Source: Bin18 sp965242795
GTDB taxonomy: Bacteria; Desulfobacterota; Binatia; Bin18
Assembly: GCA_965242795.1 (NCBI GenBank)
Contig: OZ251505.1
Location: forward strand, 3,720,001-3,784,000
Length of the DNA: 64,000 nt
Direction: 5' to 3'
The notes beneath the pieces were generated by a model, which had not been told where the DNA came from, made no database searches, and saw nothing but the letters and a program-made list of their open reading frames with translations. The position numbers and the translations under genes were made by a program. Below, piece after piece: positions 15,964 to 23,444 of this stretch (within the stretch, counting starts at the first letter, position 1; every line of letters begins with the position of its first letter).

Positions 15964-17010
15964 TTAGACCTTGAACCGGAAGTGGACGACGTCGCCGTCC
16001 TGCATGACGTAGTCCTTGCCTTCCAGCCGCAGCTTGCCCGCGTCTCGGCAGCCGGCCTCGCCACGATGTGCGACATAGGCGTCGTAGGCGATGACCTCGG
16101 CCCGGATGAAGCCGCGCTCGATGTCGGAGTGGATCTTGCCCGCGGCCTGTACCGCGCTCAGCCCACGCGTGATGGTCCAGGCGCGCGCTTCCATCGGCCC
16201 CGCGGTGAAGAAGCTGATCAGATTCAACATGCCGTAGGCGTAGCGGATGAACCGGTCGCGCGCCGCGTCCTCGACCCCCAGGTCGGCGAGAAACAGGCCG
16301 CGCTCGTCTTCGTCCAGTTCGGCGATTTCCATCTCCGCGCGCCCGCAGATGGGCACCGCGGTCAGGCCCTGCCCGTCGGTGTACTCCGTCACCGCGGGCG
16401 GCAGCCCGGCGTCCTGCTCCGCCTCGGCACGGTTGTACACGACCAGCAGCGGCTTCTTGCTCAGGAACGCGAATCCGGCCAGTACGGCGTCTTCTTCGGG
16501 GAGAAACGCCTCGCCGCGCAACGGGCGTTCGGCTTCGAGCGCGGCCAGACAGCGTTCCAGCAGCGCCCGTTCACGTTCCTTGCCCTTTTCCTTCCGCAGG
16601 CGTTCCAGCCGCTTTTCGATCACGGCCATGTCAGCCAGCAGCAATTCGGACTCGAACGCACGCAAATCGCGCACCGCGTCCGCGGGAACCTCGGCCAGCG
16701 GATCGTCGAACCCGCGCACGACCTGGGTCAGCGCTTCGACCTCACGCATTTGCGACAGGGTGCGGGTATCCAGCGCGGCGCGCCGTTCTTCGGACGGCGG
16801 AAAATCCAGGAACGTGATTTCGGCATATTTCTTGCGTTGCGGCTCGACGATCTCGGCCAAGGCGTCGATACGCGGGTCCGGGACCTTGACCACCGCCAGC
16901 GCGGCTTCGCGCTTGGTCTGGAAGCTGCCGACCTCCGCGGCGTGGCCCGTCAGCGCGTTGAAAATCGTCGTTTTTCCGGAACGGGAGAATCCGGCCAAGC
17001 CGACTTTCAT
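15964..17010 (-). CDS. ychF: YchF/OLA1-family GTP/ATP-binding protein
   Basis: A 348-residue OBG-family P-loop NTPase. Walker A is 'GLAGFSRSGKTTIFNALTGH', and 'FLDFPPSEERR' replaces the usual DxxG region. The fourth nucleotide motif is 'VVYNRAE' instead of NKxD, as in YchF proteins that prefer ATP. A central coiled coil ('EKRLERLRKEKGKERER') and a C-terminal TGS domain ending 'GKDYVMQDGDVVHFRFKV' complete the family order. YchF binds ribosomes and is a negative regulator in stress responses. The ATG at 17010 begins the conserved MKVGLAGF. The DFPP sequence is divergent from E. coli YchF, so this may be a subfamily. Confidence 0.85.
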   Translation of the reverse strand: MKVGLAGFSRSGKTTIFNALTGHAAEVGSFQTKREAALAVVKVPDPRIDALAEIVEPQRKKYAEITFLDFPPSEERRAALDTRTLSQMREVEALTQVVRGFDDPLAEVPADAVRDLRAFESELLLADMAVIEKRLERLRKEKGKERERALLERCLAALEAERPLRGEAFLPEEDAVLAGFAFLSKKPLLVVYNRAEAEQDAGLPPAVTEYTDGQGLTAVPICGRAEMEIAELDEDERGLFLADLGVEDAARDRFIRYAYGMLNLISFFTAGPMEARAWTITRGLSAVQAAGKIHSDIERGFIRAEVIAYDAYVAHRGEAGCRDAGKLRLEGKDYVMQDGDVVHFRFKV

Positions 17011-17104
17011 GCCGGGCACCGTACCAGCTTCGCATCGGGAGTTCACCCGCGCCCGCCTGCGGGGAGAGTCTCGATTACAAAACTCTCCTTTGTCGAGCGT
17101 TCAT

Positions 17105-17190
17105 GTAGGGGCAACCCCCTGTGGTTGCCCTAGGTGGGGGGAAGGATAGGCGCCCTTCGACAGGCTCGGGGACCACAGGGGCCTGCCCCT
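17105..17190. repeat. GTAGGGGCA-family element downstream of the UGSC cassette
   Basis: Same family as at 10152: GTAGGGGCAACCCCCTGTGG, TTGCCC, then CCCTTCGACAGGCTCGGGGA and a right end GGGGCCTGCCCCT (last bases of the terminal repeat altered). It fills most of the 259-bp gap between ychF and the next gene; nothing else is seen there. Confidence 0.75.
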
Positions 17191-17269
17191 CCACACTGCG
17201 CAGCGAGTACATCTCAGGTCGAGACGTTCTCGGTTGGCCTGCTGCACGGGAGCTGCAGGTGGTGAACGG

Positions 17270-18358
17270 TCACGACCGGAAGTCGTGGATGGACTTGGCG
17301 GGAGTCCCGTCGCCGCGGCAGATCCGTCGCGTGACCGACTTCGTCATGGCGCCGAACGTCGGCAGCCAGCACGAGTGACGCCCCGGCCCGCCGGCCACGA
17401 CGATCATCAGGTGTTCGGGTGCACGGATGGGCGGCACGCCCGCCTGACCGGCGAACGGGTCGTCCGGGCTGAAGCCCATGCCGAACATTCCCCCGGCTTC
17501 CCATTGCTCGCGCGGGACGCGGGCGTGCTCGAACACGTAGGCGCGGACGTCGGCTTTCGTAACGCCGTCCGCGGCCAGGATCGCCGCGTGTTCCGGCCCC
17601 AAGGCGAGGATCGGTTCCCCGAACGCATAGGCGTTGTTCGAGCCCATGTCCGTCATGCTGCTGGCAATCGTGGCGAGAATACCCGGGGCCGCGCTGCTGA
17701 CGTGATCGTTGATGTTGTGCGGCCCTTCGGCGCCGCACACGGTGACGGTGCTGGCGTCGGGCGCAAAGCCGCGCTCGATATGGAGCGGCTCCCACGGATT
17801 TTCTTCTTCGTTCTCGGCCACGCAAAAGCTGTACTTGGCCGGCTGGCCTTGCGTCGAACGGTCCAGCATCCCCGGCGTGCCGCCGCCCACGTTCAGCAGG
17901 GTCAGGCGGATCGCCCGACCGATGCTGGCGTTCGACCGCCAGCCCTGGCCGAAAGCGTTGTAGCGCGCGTTGACACCGATTTCCGCGGCAATCGGGCCGT
18001 TGAGGATCAAGAGCGGCGCGCAGGGGTGCGTGGTGCTCTGGACGCCGTACAGATTGAAGGCCGGGTCGAGCAGCGCCTCGACCGCAGTCACGACGACCGG
18101 GAAATACTCCGGCGCACAACCGGCCATCGTCGCGTTGACGGCCAGCTTTTCGACCGTCGCAATGCCGTATTTGGGCGGCATGGGACCGAGTTCGGCGTCG
18201 GGCGCCCGGTCGGTCCAGGCCAACGTGCGTGCGACGCGCTCGGGCGTCGGCGGCACGATCGGCAGCCCGTCCGTCCAGCCTTGATCGTAGAACCAGTCGT
18301 TGACCGCCTCGACCTCGTCGTCCAGGACGATACGCTCCGACTGCAACGGCATAGTCAT
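17270..18358 (-). CDS. UGSC-selenoprotein partner, function unknown (362 aa)
   Basis: I do not recognise a characterised family. The protein opens with 'VNDWFYDQGWTDGLPIVPPT', a sharply conserved-looking segment. It contains several Cys in ordered contexts ('AGCAPEYFPVVV', 'TTHPCAPLLILNGPIA', 'YSFCVAENEEENPWEP', 'TVCGAEGPHNIND') and ends with 'IVVAGGPGRHSCWLPTFGAM'. No signal peptide or membrane helix is visible, so it is probably cytosolic. It begins 44 bp after the UGSC selenoprotein gene on the same strand, so the two are very likely cotranscribed and may form one enzyme. The Gly-rich C-terminal loop and paired Cys suggest a redox or ligand-binding role; this is inference. Confidence 0.75.
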   Translation of the reverse strand: MTMPLQSERIVLDDEVEAVNDWFYDQGWTDGLPIVPPTPERVARTLAWTDRAPDAELGPMPPKYGIATVEKLAVNATMAGCAPEYFPVVVTAVEALLDPAFNLYGVQSTTHPCAPLLILNGPIAAEIGVNARYNAFGQGWRSNASIGRAIRLTLLNVGGGTPGMLDRSTQGQPAKYSFCVAENEEENPWEPLHIERGFAPDASTVTVCGAEGPHNINDHVSSAAPGILATIASSMTDMGSNNAYAFGEPILALGPEHAAILAADGVTKADVRAYVFEHARVPREQWEAGGMFGMGFSPDDPFAGQAGVPPIRAPEHLMIVVAGGPGRHSCWLPTFGAMTKSVTRRICRGDGTPAKSIHDFRS

Positions 18359-18402
18359 ATTGCCGGCATCGTTCTCCGCTCGAGCGGATCCCGTGCGTCC
18401 GG

Positions 18403-19002
18403 TCAGGCCGTCGCCCGACCAACCTTCTTCCGCATCGGAGCCAGGAACCGCCCACGGTACGCTGCGGCCAACTCGTCCGCGGGCCGGGTCAGGATGGCCA
18501 CGATCTCGTCCACGACCCCGACGGCCTTGGCCTGCACCGCGTCGGGTTTGTTGCCGGCCAGCGGGTGGGCGATCACGGCAATCGGCACGCCACCCATGCC
18601 GAGCGTGCGCGATTCGGCCCGGCCCAGCGGCGCGAACTCATCGCTGCATATCGCCGCGGTCGGCACCCCCTGTTTCTCCAATTCGATGGCGTCGTGGAGA
18701 CCCCACGACGTGCACGAGCCTCAATCGCCGATGGCGAAGACCACCGCATCGCACGCGGCCAGCCCGGCCAGCACGTCCTTGGGTGCGCCGAGCGCGGCGT
18801 TCTTCTCGCCCTTGAACGTGGCGAAGTCGCCGTACCGCGCGTGCAGCAGCGCTTCGACGTGTTCGAGCAGCAGCCCGGCGTTGGCCTTGCGGTTGTTCAG
18901 AAAGCCGATCGTCTTGCCGCGCAGATCGCCGTTGCGCGGGGCGAGCGGCACCTCGTCCACGCGCGCATCCGCGACCGGGCTCAGCACTTCGATGTGTCCC
19001 AT
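18403..19002 (-). CDS. UGSC-family selenoprotein (in-frame UGA = Sec94)
   Basis: One 199-codon gene read through TGA at 18723-18721. Before it: 'KTIGFLNNRKANAGLLLEHV' and 'LAACDAVVFAIGD'. After it, in frame: Gly-Ser-Cys-Thr, then 'SWGLHDAIELEKQGVPTAAI' and 'GGVPIAVIAHPLAGNKPDAV'. The Sec-Gly-Ser-Cys site is the namesake motif of the UGSC (seleno)protein family. Ten bases after the UGA is a perfect 8-bp hairpin with loop GGUCU, a proper bacterial SECIS. The alpha/beta domain with U-G-S-C-T and a downstream H-P-L resembles, from memory, the catalytic part of glycine/betaine reductase component B; that link is inference. The ATG at 19002 follows AAAGGGAGAGGG. Standard gene callers would split or truncate it. 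Confidence 0.9.
18690..18710 (-). promoter_or_regulatory. Bacterial SECIS element of the UGSC selenoprotein
   Basis: On the minus strand the stem CGTCGTGG / CCACGACG (8 perfect base pairs) encloses the loop GGUCU. It starts 10 nt after the UGA, placing the loop 18 nt downstream. This fits the bacterial rule: a short stem-loop within the coding region, with a G in the first two loop positions. The GGUCU loop matches, as I recall it, the SelB-contacting loop of the E. coli fdhF element. Confidence 0.85.
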
Positions 19003-19027
19003 GTCCCTCTCCCTTTTGCTGGAGATG

Positions 19028-19099
19028 TTACGACTTCGGCGGCACGGTCCGCTCGATGACGGTTTCGAGTCCCTGGCAGGCCGTTTCGAACTCCGTCAC
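19028..19099 (-). CDS. Possible 23-codon ORF upstream of the UGSC selenoprotein
   Basis: GTG at 19099, with GGAAGGGGG five bases upstream, opens a 23-residue frame (V/M-TEFETACQGLETVIERTV..., ending PPKS) that stops 25 bp before the selenoprotein start. The ribosome site is stronger than most in this window. It could be a leader peptide, a very small subunit, or chance. It is not recognised. Confidence 0.3.
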   Translation of the reverse strand: MTEFETACQGLETVIERTVPPKS

Positions 19100-19186
19100 G
19101 GATTCCCCCTTCCGTTCCTGGTTCCCATACCGCATTTCTGATAGCCGAAAAAGCGTCAGCCCACTCCCCCTCGCAAGTCCTCGTCT

Positions 19187-19792
19187 ATGGCCCCGGTCAG
19201 AATCCCGATCTACTTCGATTACGCATCGTCGCTCAGCTACATCGCCAAGCGGGTGATGGAACGGCTTGACGGGCGGCTCGACGTCGAGTGGCTGTGGAAA
19301 GGCGTGCACATCGCGCGCCGACACGCCGGCTGGAAGAACGGCGAAATGATCGGCGACGACGCCAAGGGCAAGATCGTGCGCGTGTCGCGCGAGACCGGCG
19401 TGCCGTTGCGCATCCCCGCGACGTGGCTGGACTCGCGTGCCGCGCTGGAAGGCGCAGAGTTCGCCAAGGATCGCGGCCGCTTCGCCGCGTATCACGACGC
19501 CGTGTTCGCCGCGGCGTTCGAGGACGGGCGCGACATCGGCGACCGTAATGCGCTGCGCGGACTCGCTGAACTGGTCGGCCTGCCAGCGGCCGAGTTCGAC
19601 ACGGTGCTGGACTCCGGCGCGCTGGCCGACCGCGTGGTACGGACGGAGCGGGAGGCGGCCCGCTTCGGCGTGGTCGGCTACCCGACCTTTCTGCTCGGCG
19701 AGTTTCCGCTTATCGGCATTCAGCCCGCGGAGACCATGCGGCTGCTGATTCAGCGGTACATCGACAAGGCGCGCGAGCAGCCCGGCCATTGA
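19187..19792 (+). CDS. DsbA-family thioredoxin-fold protein, HCCA-isomerase-like
   Basis: A 201-residue protein of the 2-hydroxychromene-2-carboxylate isomerase / DsbA-like fold. It begins 'RIPIYFDYASSLSYIAKRVM', where the redox CxxC of DsbA is replaced by S-S-L-S, as in the glutathione-dependent isomerase (kappa-GST-like) branch. It ends with 'GVVGYPTFLLGEFPLIG', containing the cis-Pro loop, and a C-terminal helix. A disulfide role is therefore unlikely; a thiol-dependent isomerase or a related detoxification role is more likely. It is divergent from the UGSC cassette with a 184-bp shared upstream region. Confidence 0.8.
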   Translation: MAPVRIPIYFDYASSLSYIAKRVMERLDGRLDVEWLWKGVHIARRHAGWKNGEMIGDDAKGKIVRVSRETGVPLRIPATWLDSRAALEGAEFAKDRGRFAAYHDAVFAAAFEDGRDIGDRNALRGLAELVGLPAAEFDTVLDSGALADRVVRTEREAARFGVVGYPTFLLGEFPLIGIQPAETMRLLIQRYIDKAREQPGH

Positions 19793-19867
19793 CGGATTCG
19801 GGAAGATGTCGGGGTTGGATGACCAATTCGGAAGGGAATTTCTTACACAGAGACTTTCCCATCCCTA

Positions 19868-19914
19868 AGTTCGTTGAGCTTGTCGAAACGAACCCCGATG
19901 TCACCTCGGCCTTC
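19868..19914 (-). repeat. Dispersed CGAGGTGAC-type repeat, copy 1
   Basis: Read on the minus strand: GGCCGAGGTGACATCGGGGT then TCGTTTCGACAAGCTCAACG. The same sequence occurs at 28478-28522 and, inside a MITE copy, at 51671-51715. The 286-bp gap 19793-20078 otherwise holds only CTTCGACAGGCTCAGGG-like hairpin fragments. Confidence 0.7.
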
Positions 19915-20078
19915 GCATTCCATCCTCTGGCCTTTCAACTCTTCGCCACCCTTCGACAGGCTCAGGGACCGGATGAGAGCATCACAAGCTCAGGTGAGAT
20001 CGGTTCCTGAGCTTGCGGTGCCTCGAGTTTGTCGAAATGGCGAATGGTCGGGGCGCCGAGAGCGAACGGGCCGAAGTT

Positions 20079-20855
20079 TCAGAACTGTACCGCGAATCCC
20101 TCGCGCTCGTCGTTCTCCATATCCAGGACCGAGGTGCGCGCGGATGAATAGCGGCCGGCCGGATAGAACAGAAAGCCGGACGCGGACTGGCCCGTGGCGA
20201 GCGTCATGTCCTGCAACGCGCTGGCGCCGCCGGGCGCGGCGACCGGCGCTACCCGGCCGCCACTGTCGGGCACCAGCAATATCTTGTCCACCTCGATGCC
20301 GTACGGCCGCGGGGTGTTGTTCCGAATCGTGACGCGCACCGGCAGAATGCCCTGCGCCTGCAAATCGGCGCCCAACACGTTCTGTGCCTCGAAGCTGTTG
20401 AGGGGCGTGATCGAGAGTTGCAGCGTGCCGGCTTCCGGCCGGTTGGCCGTGTATGCCTCGCGCTGCTGGACCATCCGATACGTCATCGGAAAACTGTTCA
20501 CGAAATGGTGCGGCCGCTCGGCCGCACCGATCAGCGACGGCACCTGCACGGCGTTGCGCGCGTCGATGGTCGCGCGCGTCTCGGTACACGTAATCGTGAC
20601 CACCCCGTCGGTCGCCCCCTCTTTCGTGGCGGAGATGACCCCCGGCTGGCCGGGTCTCGCCAAGGTGTAATCGGCCACGGTGTAGCCCATCGTCTGGACG
20701 GCCTTGTACACGAGCCGGTTGGCATCCTCGCACGACGCCGCGGTGAGCTGCGGCTTCTCGATCGTCACGCGCGGCGGCGTCTTGGGCGCCGCGCAGCCCA
20801 GCGCGAACAACGAGACGGCGACCGGTATCGAAGAGGCGAGGTGGGCGGTCTGCAT
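20079..20855 (-). CDS. Predicted lipoprotein, unknown function (258 aa)
   Basis: An N-terminal signal ends in a lipobox-like 'FALGC' with Cys at about residue 22, so it is probably lipid-anchored. The mature part has 'AASCEDANRLVYKAVQTMGY' (a DUF3568-like helix/strand start with paired Cys) and a C-terminal immunoglobulin-like domain ('LPVRVTIRNNTPRPYGIEVD', 'GFLFYPAGRY'). I do not recognise a named family. GGAG precedes ATG 20855. It stands alone, flanked by repeat-bearing gaps. Confidence 0.65.
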   Translation of the reverse strand: MQTAHLASSIPVAVSLFALGCAAPKTPPRVTIEKPQLTAASCEDANRLVYKAVQTMGYTVADYTLARPGQPGVISATKEGATDGVVTITCTETRATIDARNAVQVPSLIGAAERPHHFVNSFPMTYRMVQQREAYTANRPEAGTLQLSITPLNSFEAQNVLGADLQAQGILPVRVTIRNNTPRPYGIEVDKILLVPDSGGRVAPVAAPGGASALQDMTLATGQSASGFLFYPAGRYSSARTSVLDMENDEREGFAVQF

Positions 20856-21198
20856 GGCGGAACTCCTGCTTCCGGTGGAATGGGCACAAAATCCTACCAC
20901 ACCCGCGGTCGAGCGGGACACGGCATCGAGTCCGGGTAGTGCGTCAGTTCGAAATTCTTCGTTGCCGAGTGCCGGCCTCCGATTGTAGGGGCAACCCCCT
21001 GTGGTTGCCCTAGCAGGCGGAAGGGCAGGCACAGGGGCCTGCCCCTACGTGCCGCGCGGCGCCTGACATTCAAACTGGGGCGCTCCCCAAGTTCGACGTG
21101 CTTTCCCGAACGACTCTTTCCGCGGCCGGGGAAAATGGATACGTTCCCCTCCCGTTTCCGTAAGAGACGAGCGGCCGAGACCGAGATCATCCGGGATC
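20856..21198. other. Gap with GTAGGGGCA-family repeat; no gene seen
   Basis: Contains a 64-bp copy of the GTAGGGGCA...TGCCCCTAC element at 20985-21048 (short form without the CTTCGACAGGCTC insert). I see no convincing small gene, terminator or RNA in the rest. Confidence 0.6.
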
Positions 21199-21543
21199 AT
21201 GCCCCACGACATCGAAAACGCCGCGTCGGTCCAGACGTGGCTGCAAGGTTTGGCCGAGCAGTCCGGCGTGTCGCGCGAAGAAGGACGCGCACGGGTCGCC
21301 GTGCTGAGCGCGTTCTGCGCTGCGGTCGAGAAGGAACCCGACGAGATCATCGCCGAGTGTCTGCGCGAGGTGGACGGCGGCAAGAAAATCCGGGCCAAGG
21401 GCCGGCGCTTCTACGCGGACAGGATCGGCGAGTTCGAATCCCGCGTCGACGGCCCACCCGGTGAACGGCGACAGCAGGGCAACTACATTCGCAGCTTCCT
21501 GATCCACAACGGCGTCCTGTTGCAGACCAGCCCGTTATTGTAG
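21199..21543 (+). CDS. Small integrase-core-binding-like protein, paralog 1 (114 aa)
   Basis: A helical 114-residue protein: 'TWLQGLAEQSGVSREEGRAR', 'LSAFCAAVEKEPDEIIAECL' and 'NYIRSFLIHNGVLLQ'. The pattern (helix, 'FC..v.k.PdeiI', then 'iRSFl.HNGv') resembles the SAM-like core-binding domain of tyrosine recombinases, but no catalytic domain follows. A paralog lies at 22495-22827 with matching 'LSDFCRSEQKDPDTVIAEAL' and 'VRSFFIHNGARVV'. The two bracket the nitroreductase gene. A DNA-binding role is inference. Confidence 0.6.
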   Translation: MPHDIENAASVQTWLQGLAEQSGVSREEGRARVAVLSAFCAAVEKEPDEIIAECLREVDGGKKIRAKGRRFYADRIGEFESRVDGPPGERRQQGNYIRSFLIHNGVLLQTSPLL

Positions 21544-21640
21544 GGGGAGAAGACGCCCGCCGCCCGCGGTCGTCTCTCGTGCGAAGCATGAAGGGGCAAG
21601 AGCGGTGCCGGGCGGGAGGCGGACATTCAAGGAGGACAAC

Positions 21641-22474
21641 ATGGATTTTCTCGAAGTCGTCGGTTCGCGGCGCAGCATCCGCATCTTCAAACCCTGGCAG
21701 CCGGTCGAAAAGGAGAAGATCCAACGCATCCTGGAGGTGGTCCGGCACACGAGCTGTCCGGGCAATCTGCAGCCCTGGCGGGCCATCGTCGTCGAACGCG
21801 ACACGCTGTCCTAGGCCGACCGCGAAACCCTGCTCGCCTGCGACAACTATCAGGGCGCGCACGTCAACGCGCCGACCTGGATCTACTGGTTCGCGGATGT
21901 GGACGGTGCGACCGCGGACACGTTCCGCACCCGCGTCCACGATTTGGTCGATTTGGGCGCGCTGCCGACGTTCTACGGCTGGAGTCACGAGGCGATCGAC
22001 TCGGCCATCGGCAAGGGCGAGACCGCGCCGGAGGGCATGCCCGCGGTCCACTCGCTGATCCACAACCTGCCGCGCGAGGTCGCGGAAATGGTGGCCCGGC
22101 AGGAGACGGTCGGCGCGTGCTCGGTCGCGGTGCTGGCCGCGGTCAACGAGGGGCTCGGCACCTGTCTGCACATGGCCGCGTCCGCGGAGAAGATTCCTGC
22201 GCTCAACTCCGTCCTGAAGGTGCCCGAAGGCTGGGTGCCGGTCTGGTGCCAACTCGTCGGGTATCCGGCCGAGTCGCCGGACGCCGGCGGCCAACGCCCA
22301 CGCCTCCCGTTCGAGACGCTGTATTTCGACGGCACGTACGGGACGCCGTTCGCGCGCGACGCCGAGGTCGTCGAGGAGTTGAAGGCGGAGAAGCTGATTC
22401 AGCCGGAGATGCCCAAGGAGGGCCGCTTCGAGGAACTCAAGCACCTCGCCCGCATGTTGGGATTCCCCCTCTGA
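21641..22474 (+). CDS. Nitroreductase-family protein with an in-frame TAG at codon 58
   Basis: The reading frame runs 278 codons from ATG 21641 (behind AAGGAGG) to 22474, interrupted only by TAG at 21812-21814. Upstream of it: 'VVGSRRSIRIFKPWQPVEKE' (FMN-phosphate-binding RRSIR) and 'SCPGNLQPWRAIVVERDTLS'. Downstream: 'ADRETLLACDNYQGAHVNAP', 'EMVARQETVGACSVAVLAAV', 'GTCLHMAASAEKIPALNSVL' and 'WVPVWCQLVGYPAESPDAGG'. The second half is intact, which argues for a very recent nonsense mutation, a sequencing error, or readthrough. TAG is an ordinary stop elsewhere here (cofE, aldolase, ftsH), so a recoded amber is unlikely but not excluded. Confidence 0.8.
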
Positions 22475-22494
22475 CAGGGGGTCGGCTCGGGAGC

Positions 22495-22827
22495 ATGGCT
22501 ATGAACGAGATCCGGTCCTACGCCAGCGTCCGGAAGTGGATGGCGAACGTGAACCGCTACTACAACCTCGGCGAAGAGGAGTGGGATGCCCGCGTACAAA
22601 TGCTGTCCGATTTCTGCCGGTCCGAGCAGAAGGACCCGGACACCGTGATTGCCGAAGCATTGGCCGACCGCGCGGACAAGGTGGAGTTCATCCGGCGCCT
22701 CAAGAAGTTCGTCAAAACCCGGACGTCCAACCCGCAGGTCGGCCACGACCTGGAGAACATCGTCCGCTCGTTCTTCATTCACAATGGGGCGCGCGTGGTG
22801 ACGCGCCCCTACCGCGATACGGTCTGA
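22495..22827 (+). CDS. Small integrase-core-binding-like protein, paralog 2 (110 aa)
   Basis: Paralog of the gene at 21199: 'SVRKWMANVNRYYNLGEEEW', 'MLSDFCRSEQKDPDTVIAEA', a basic helix 'FIRRLKKFVKTRTSNPQ' and 'ENIVRSFFIHNGARVV'. It starts 20 bp after the nitroreductase stop (ATG 22495, with a second ATG two codons later), so it may be cotranscribed with it. Its last 19 bases overlap the convergent glycosylase gene. Function unknown; tyrosine-recombinase core-binding similarity is by pattern only. Confidence 0.6.
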   Translation: MAMNEIRSYASVRKWMANVNRYYNLGEEEWDARVQMLSDFCRSEQKDPDTVIAEALADRADKVEFIRRLKKFVKTRTSNPQVGHDLENIVRSFFIHNGARVVTRPYRDTV

Positions 22828-23420
22828 CTGCGCGGCCGGTGGGGGCCGTCCGCGGCGTCCAATTCGGACTTGAACGCGCGCAGGTCGCGGAACGCGGCCA
22901 CGATGTCTTCGAACGTGTAGCGCGCGTTGCGCGGGCTGGTGGACGGCACCGCGAACGCATGGGCGCCGGCGAAATGCCGAGTCCGGTCGCCGAGTCCGGC
23001 GTCGTTCCCGCAGCACAGCCGATAACCGACCAGGCCGTTGAAACACACGATGCGCGGCGCACATGCGGCAATCTTCGTGTGGAGGGCCGCGGCCCCGCGG
23101 CGGAATTCGGCCCGCGACACCTCGTCGATGCCGCGCGTCGGACGCTTCACGACGTCGGTCAGCCCGATACCCCATTCCAACAGACGCGCGTCGTCCGCCG
23201 GTCCGACCGGCTCCGGCACCAGACCGGAGGCGGACAGGGCCTTCCAGAAGCGGTTGACCGTGTTGGCGAAATAATGGCCGACGCGGGCCGAGTAGAGCCC
23301 CGGATTCAGTCCGACGAAGACGACGTCCAAGCCGGGTTGCAGATAGTCCGGCAGGGTTTCAGCCTCCCACGTCTCCGCGGGGGGCGAGTCCGGCTCCGAT
23401 TTTTTGCGGCGTGCGGTCAC
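22809..23420 (-). CDS. Mismatch-specific uracil-DNA glycosylase (MUG/TDG type)
   Basis: A 203-residue MUG-family protein. 'LDVVFVGLNPGLYSARVGHY' carries the family's active-site loop G-x-N-P-G, followed by 'FANTVNRFWKALSASGL' and 'GIGLTDVVKRPTRGIDEVSR'. The C-terminal 'FAVPSTSPRNARY' matches the DNA-intercalating loop. It excises uracil or thymine from G:U/G:T mispairs. Start is GTG 23420 preceded by AAAGGGATG. The 3' end overlaps the convergent small gene by 19 bp. Confidence 0.88.
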   Translation of the reverse strand: MTARRKKSEPDSPPAETWEAETLPDYLQPGLDVVFVGLNPGLYSARVGHYFANTVNRFWKALSASGLVPEPVGPADDARLLEWGIGLTDVVKRPTRGIDEVSRAEFRRGAAALHTKIAACAPRIVCFNGLVGYRLCCGNDAGLGDRTRHFAGAHAFAVPSTSPRNARYTFEDIVAAFRDLRAFKSELDAADGPHRPRSQTVSR

Positions 23421-23444
23421 CGCGGCATCCCTTTCTGAATCGGA

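Noticed and set aside
21812..21814. Pyrrolysine or other recoded amber in the nitroreductase
   Set aside because: TAG is a normal stop for cofE, the aldolase, ftsH and others in this window, and no pyl genes are visible. Kept only as an observation with other explanations more likely.
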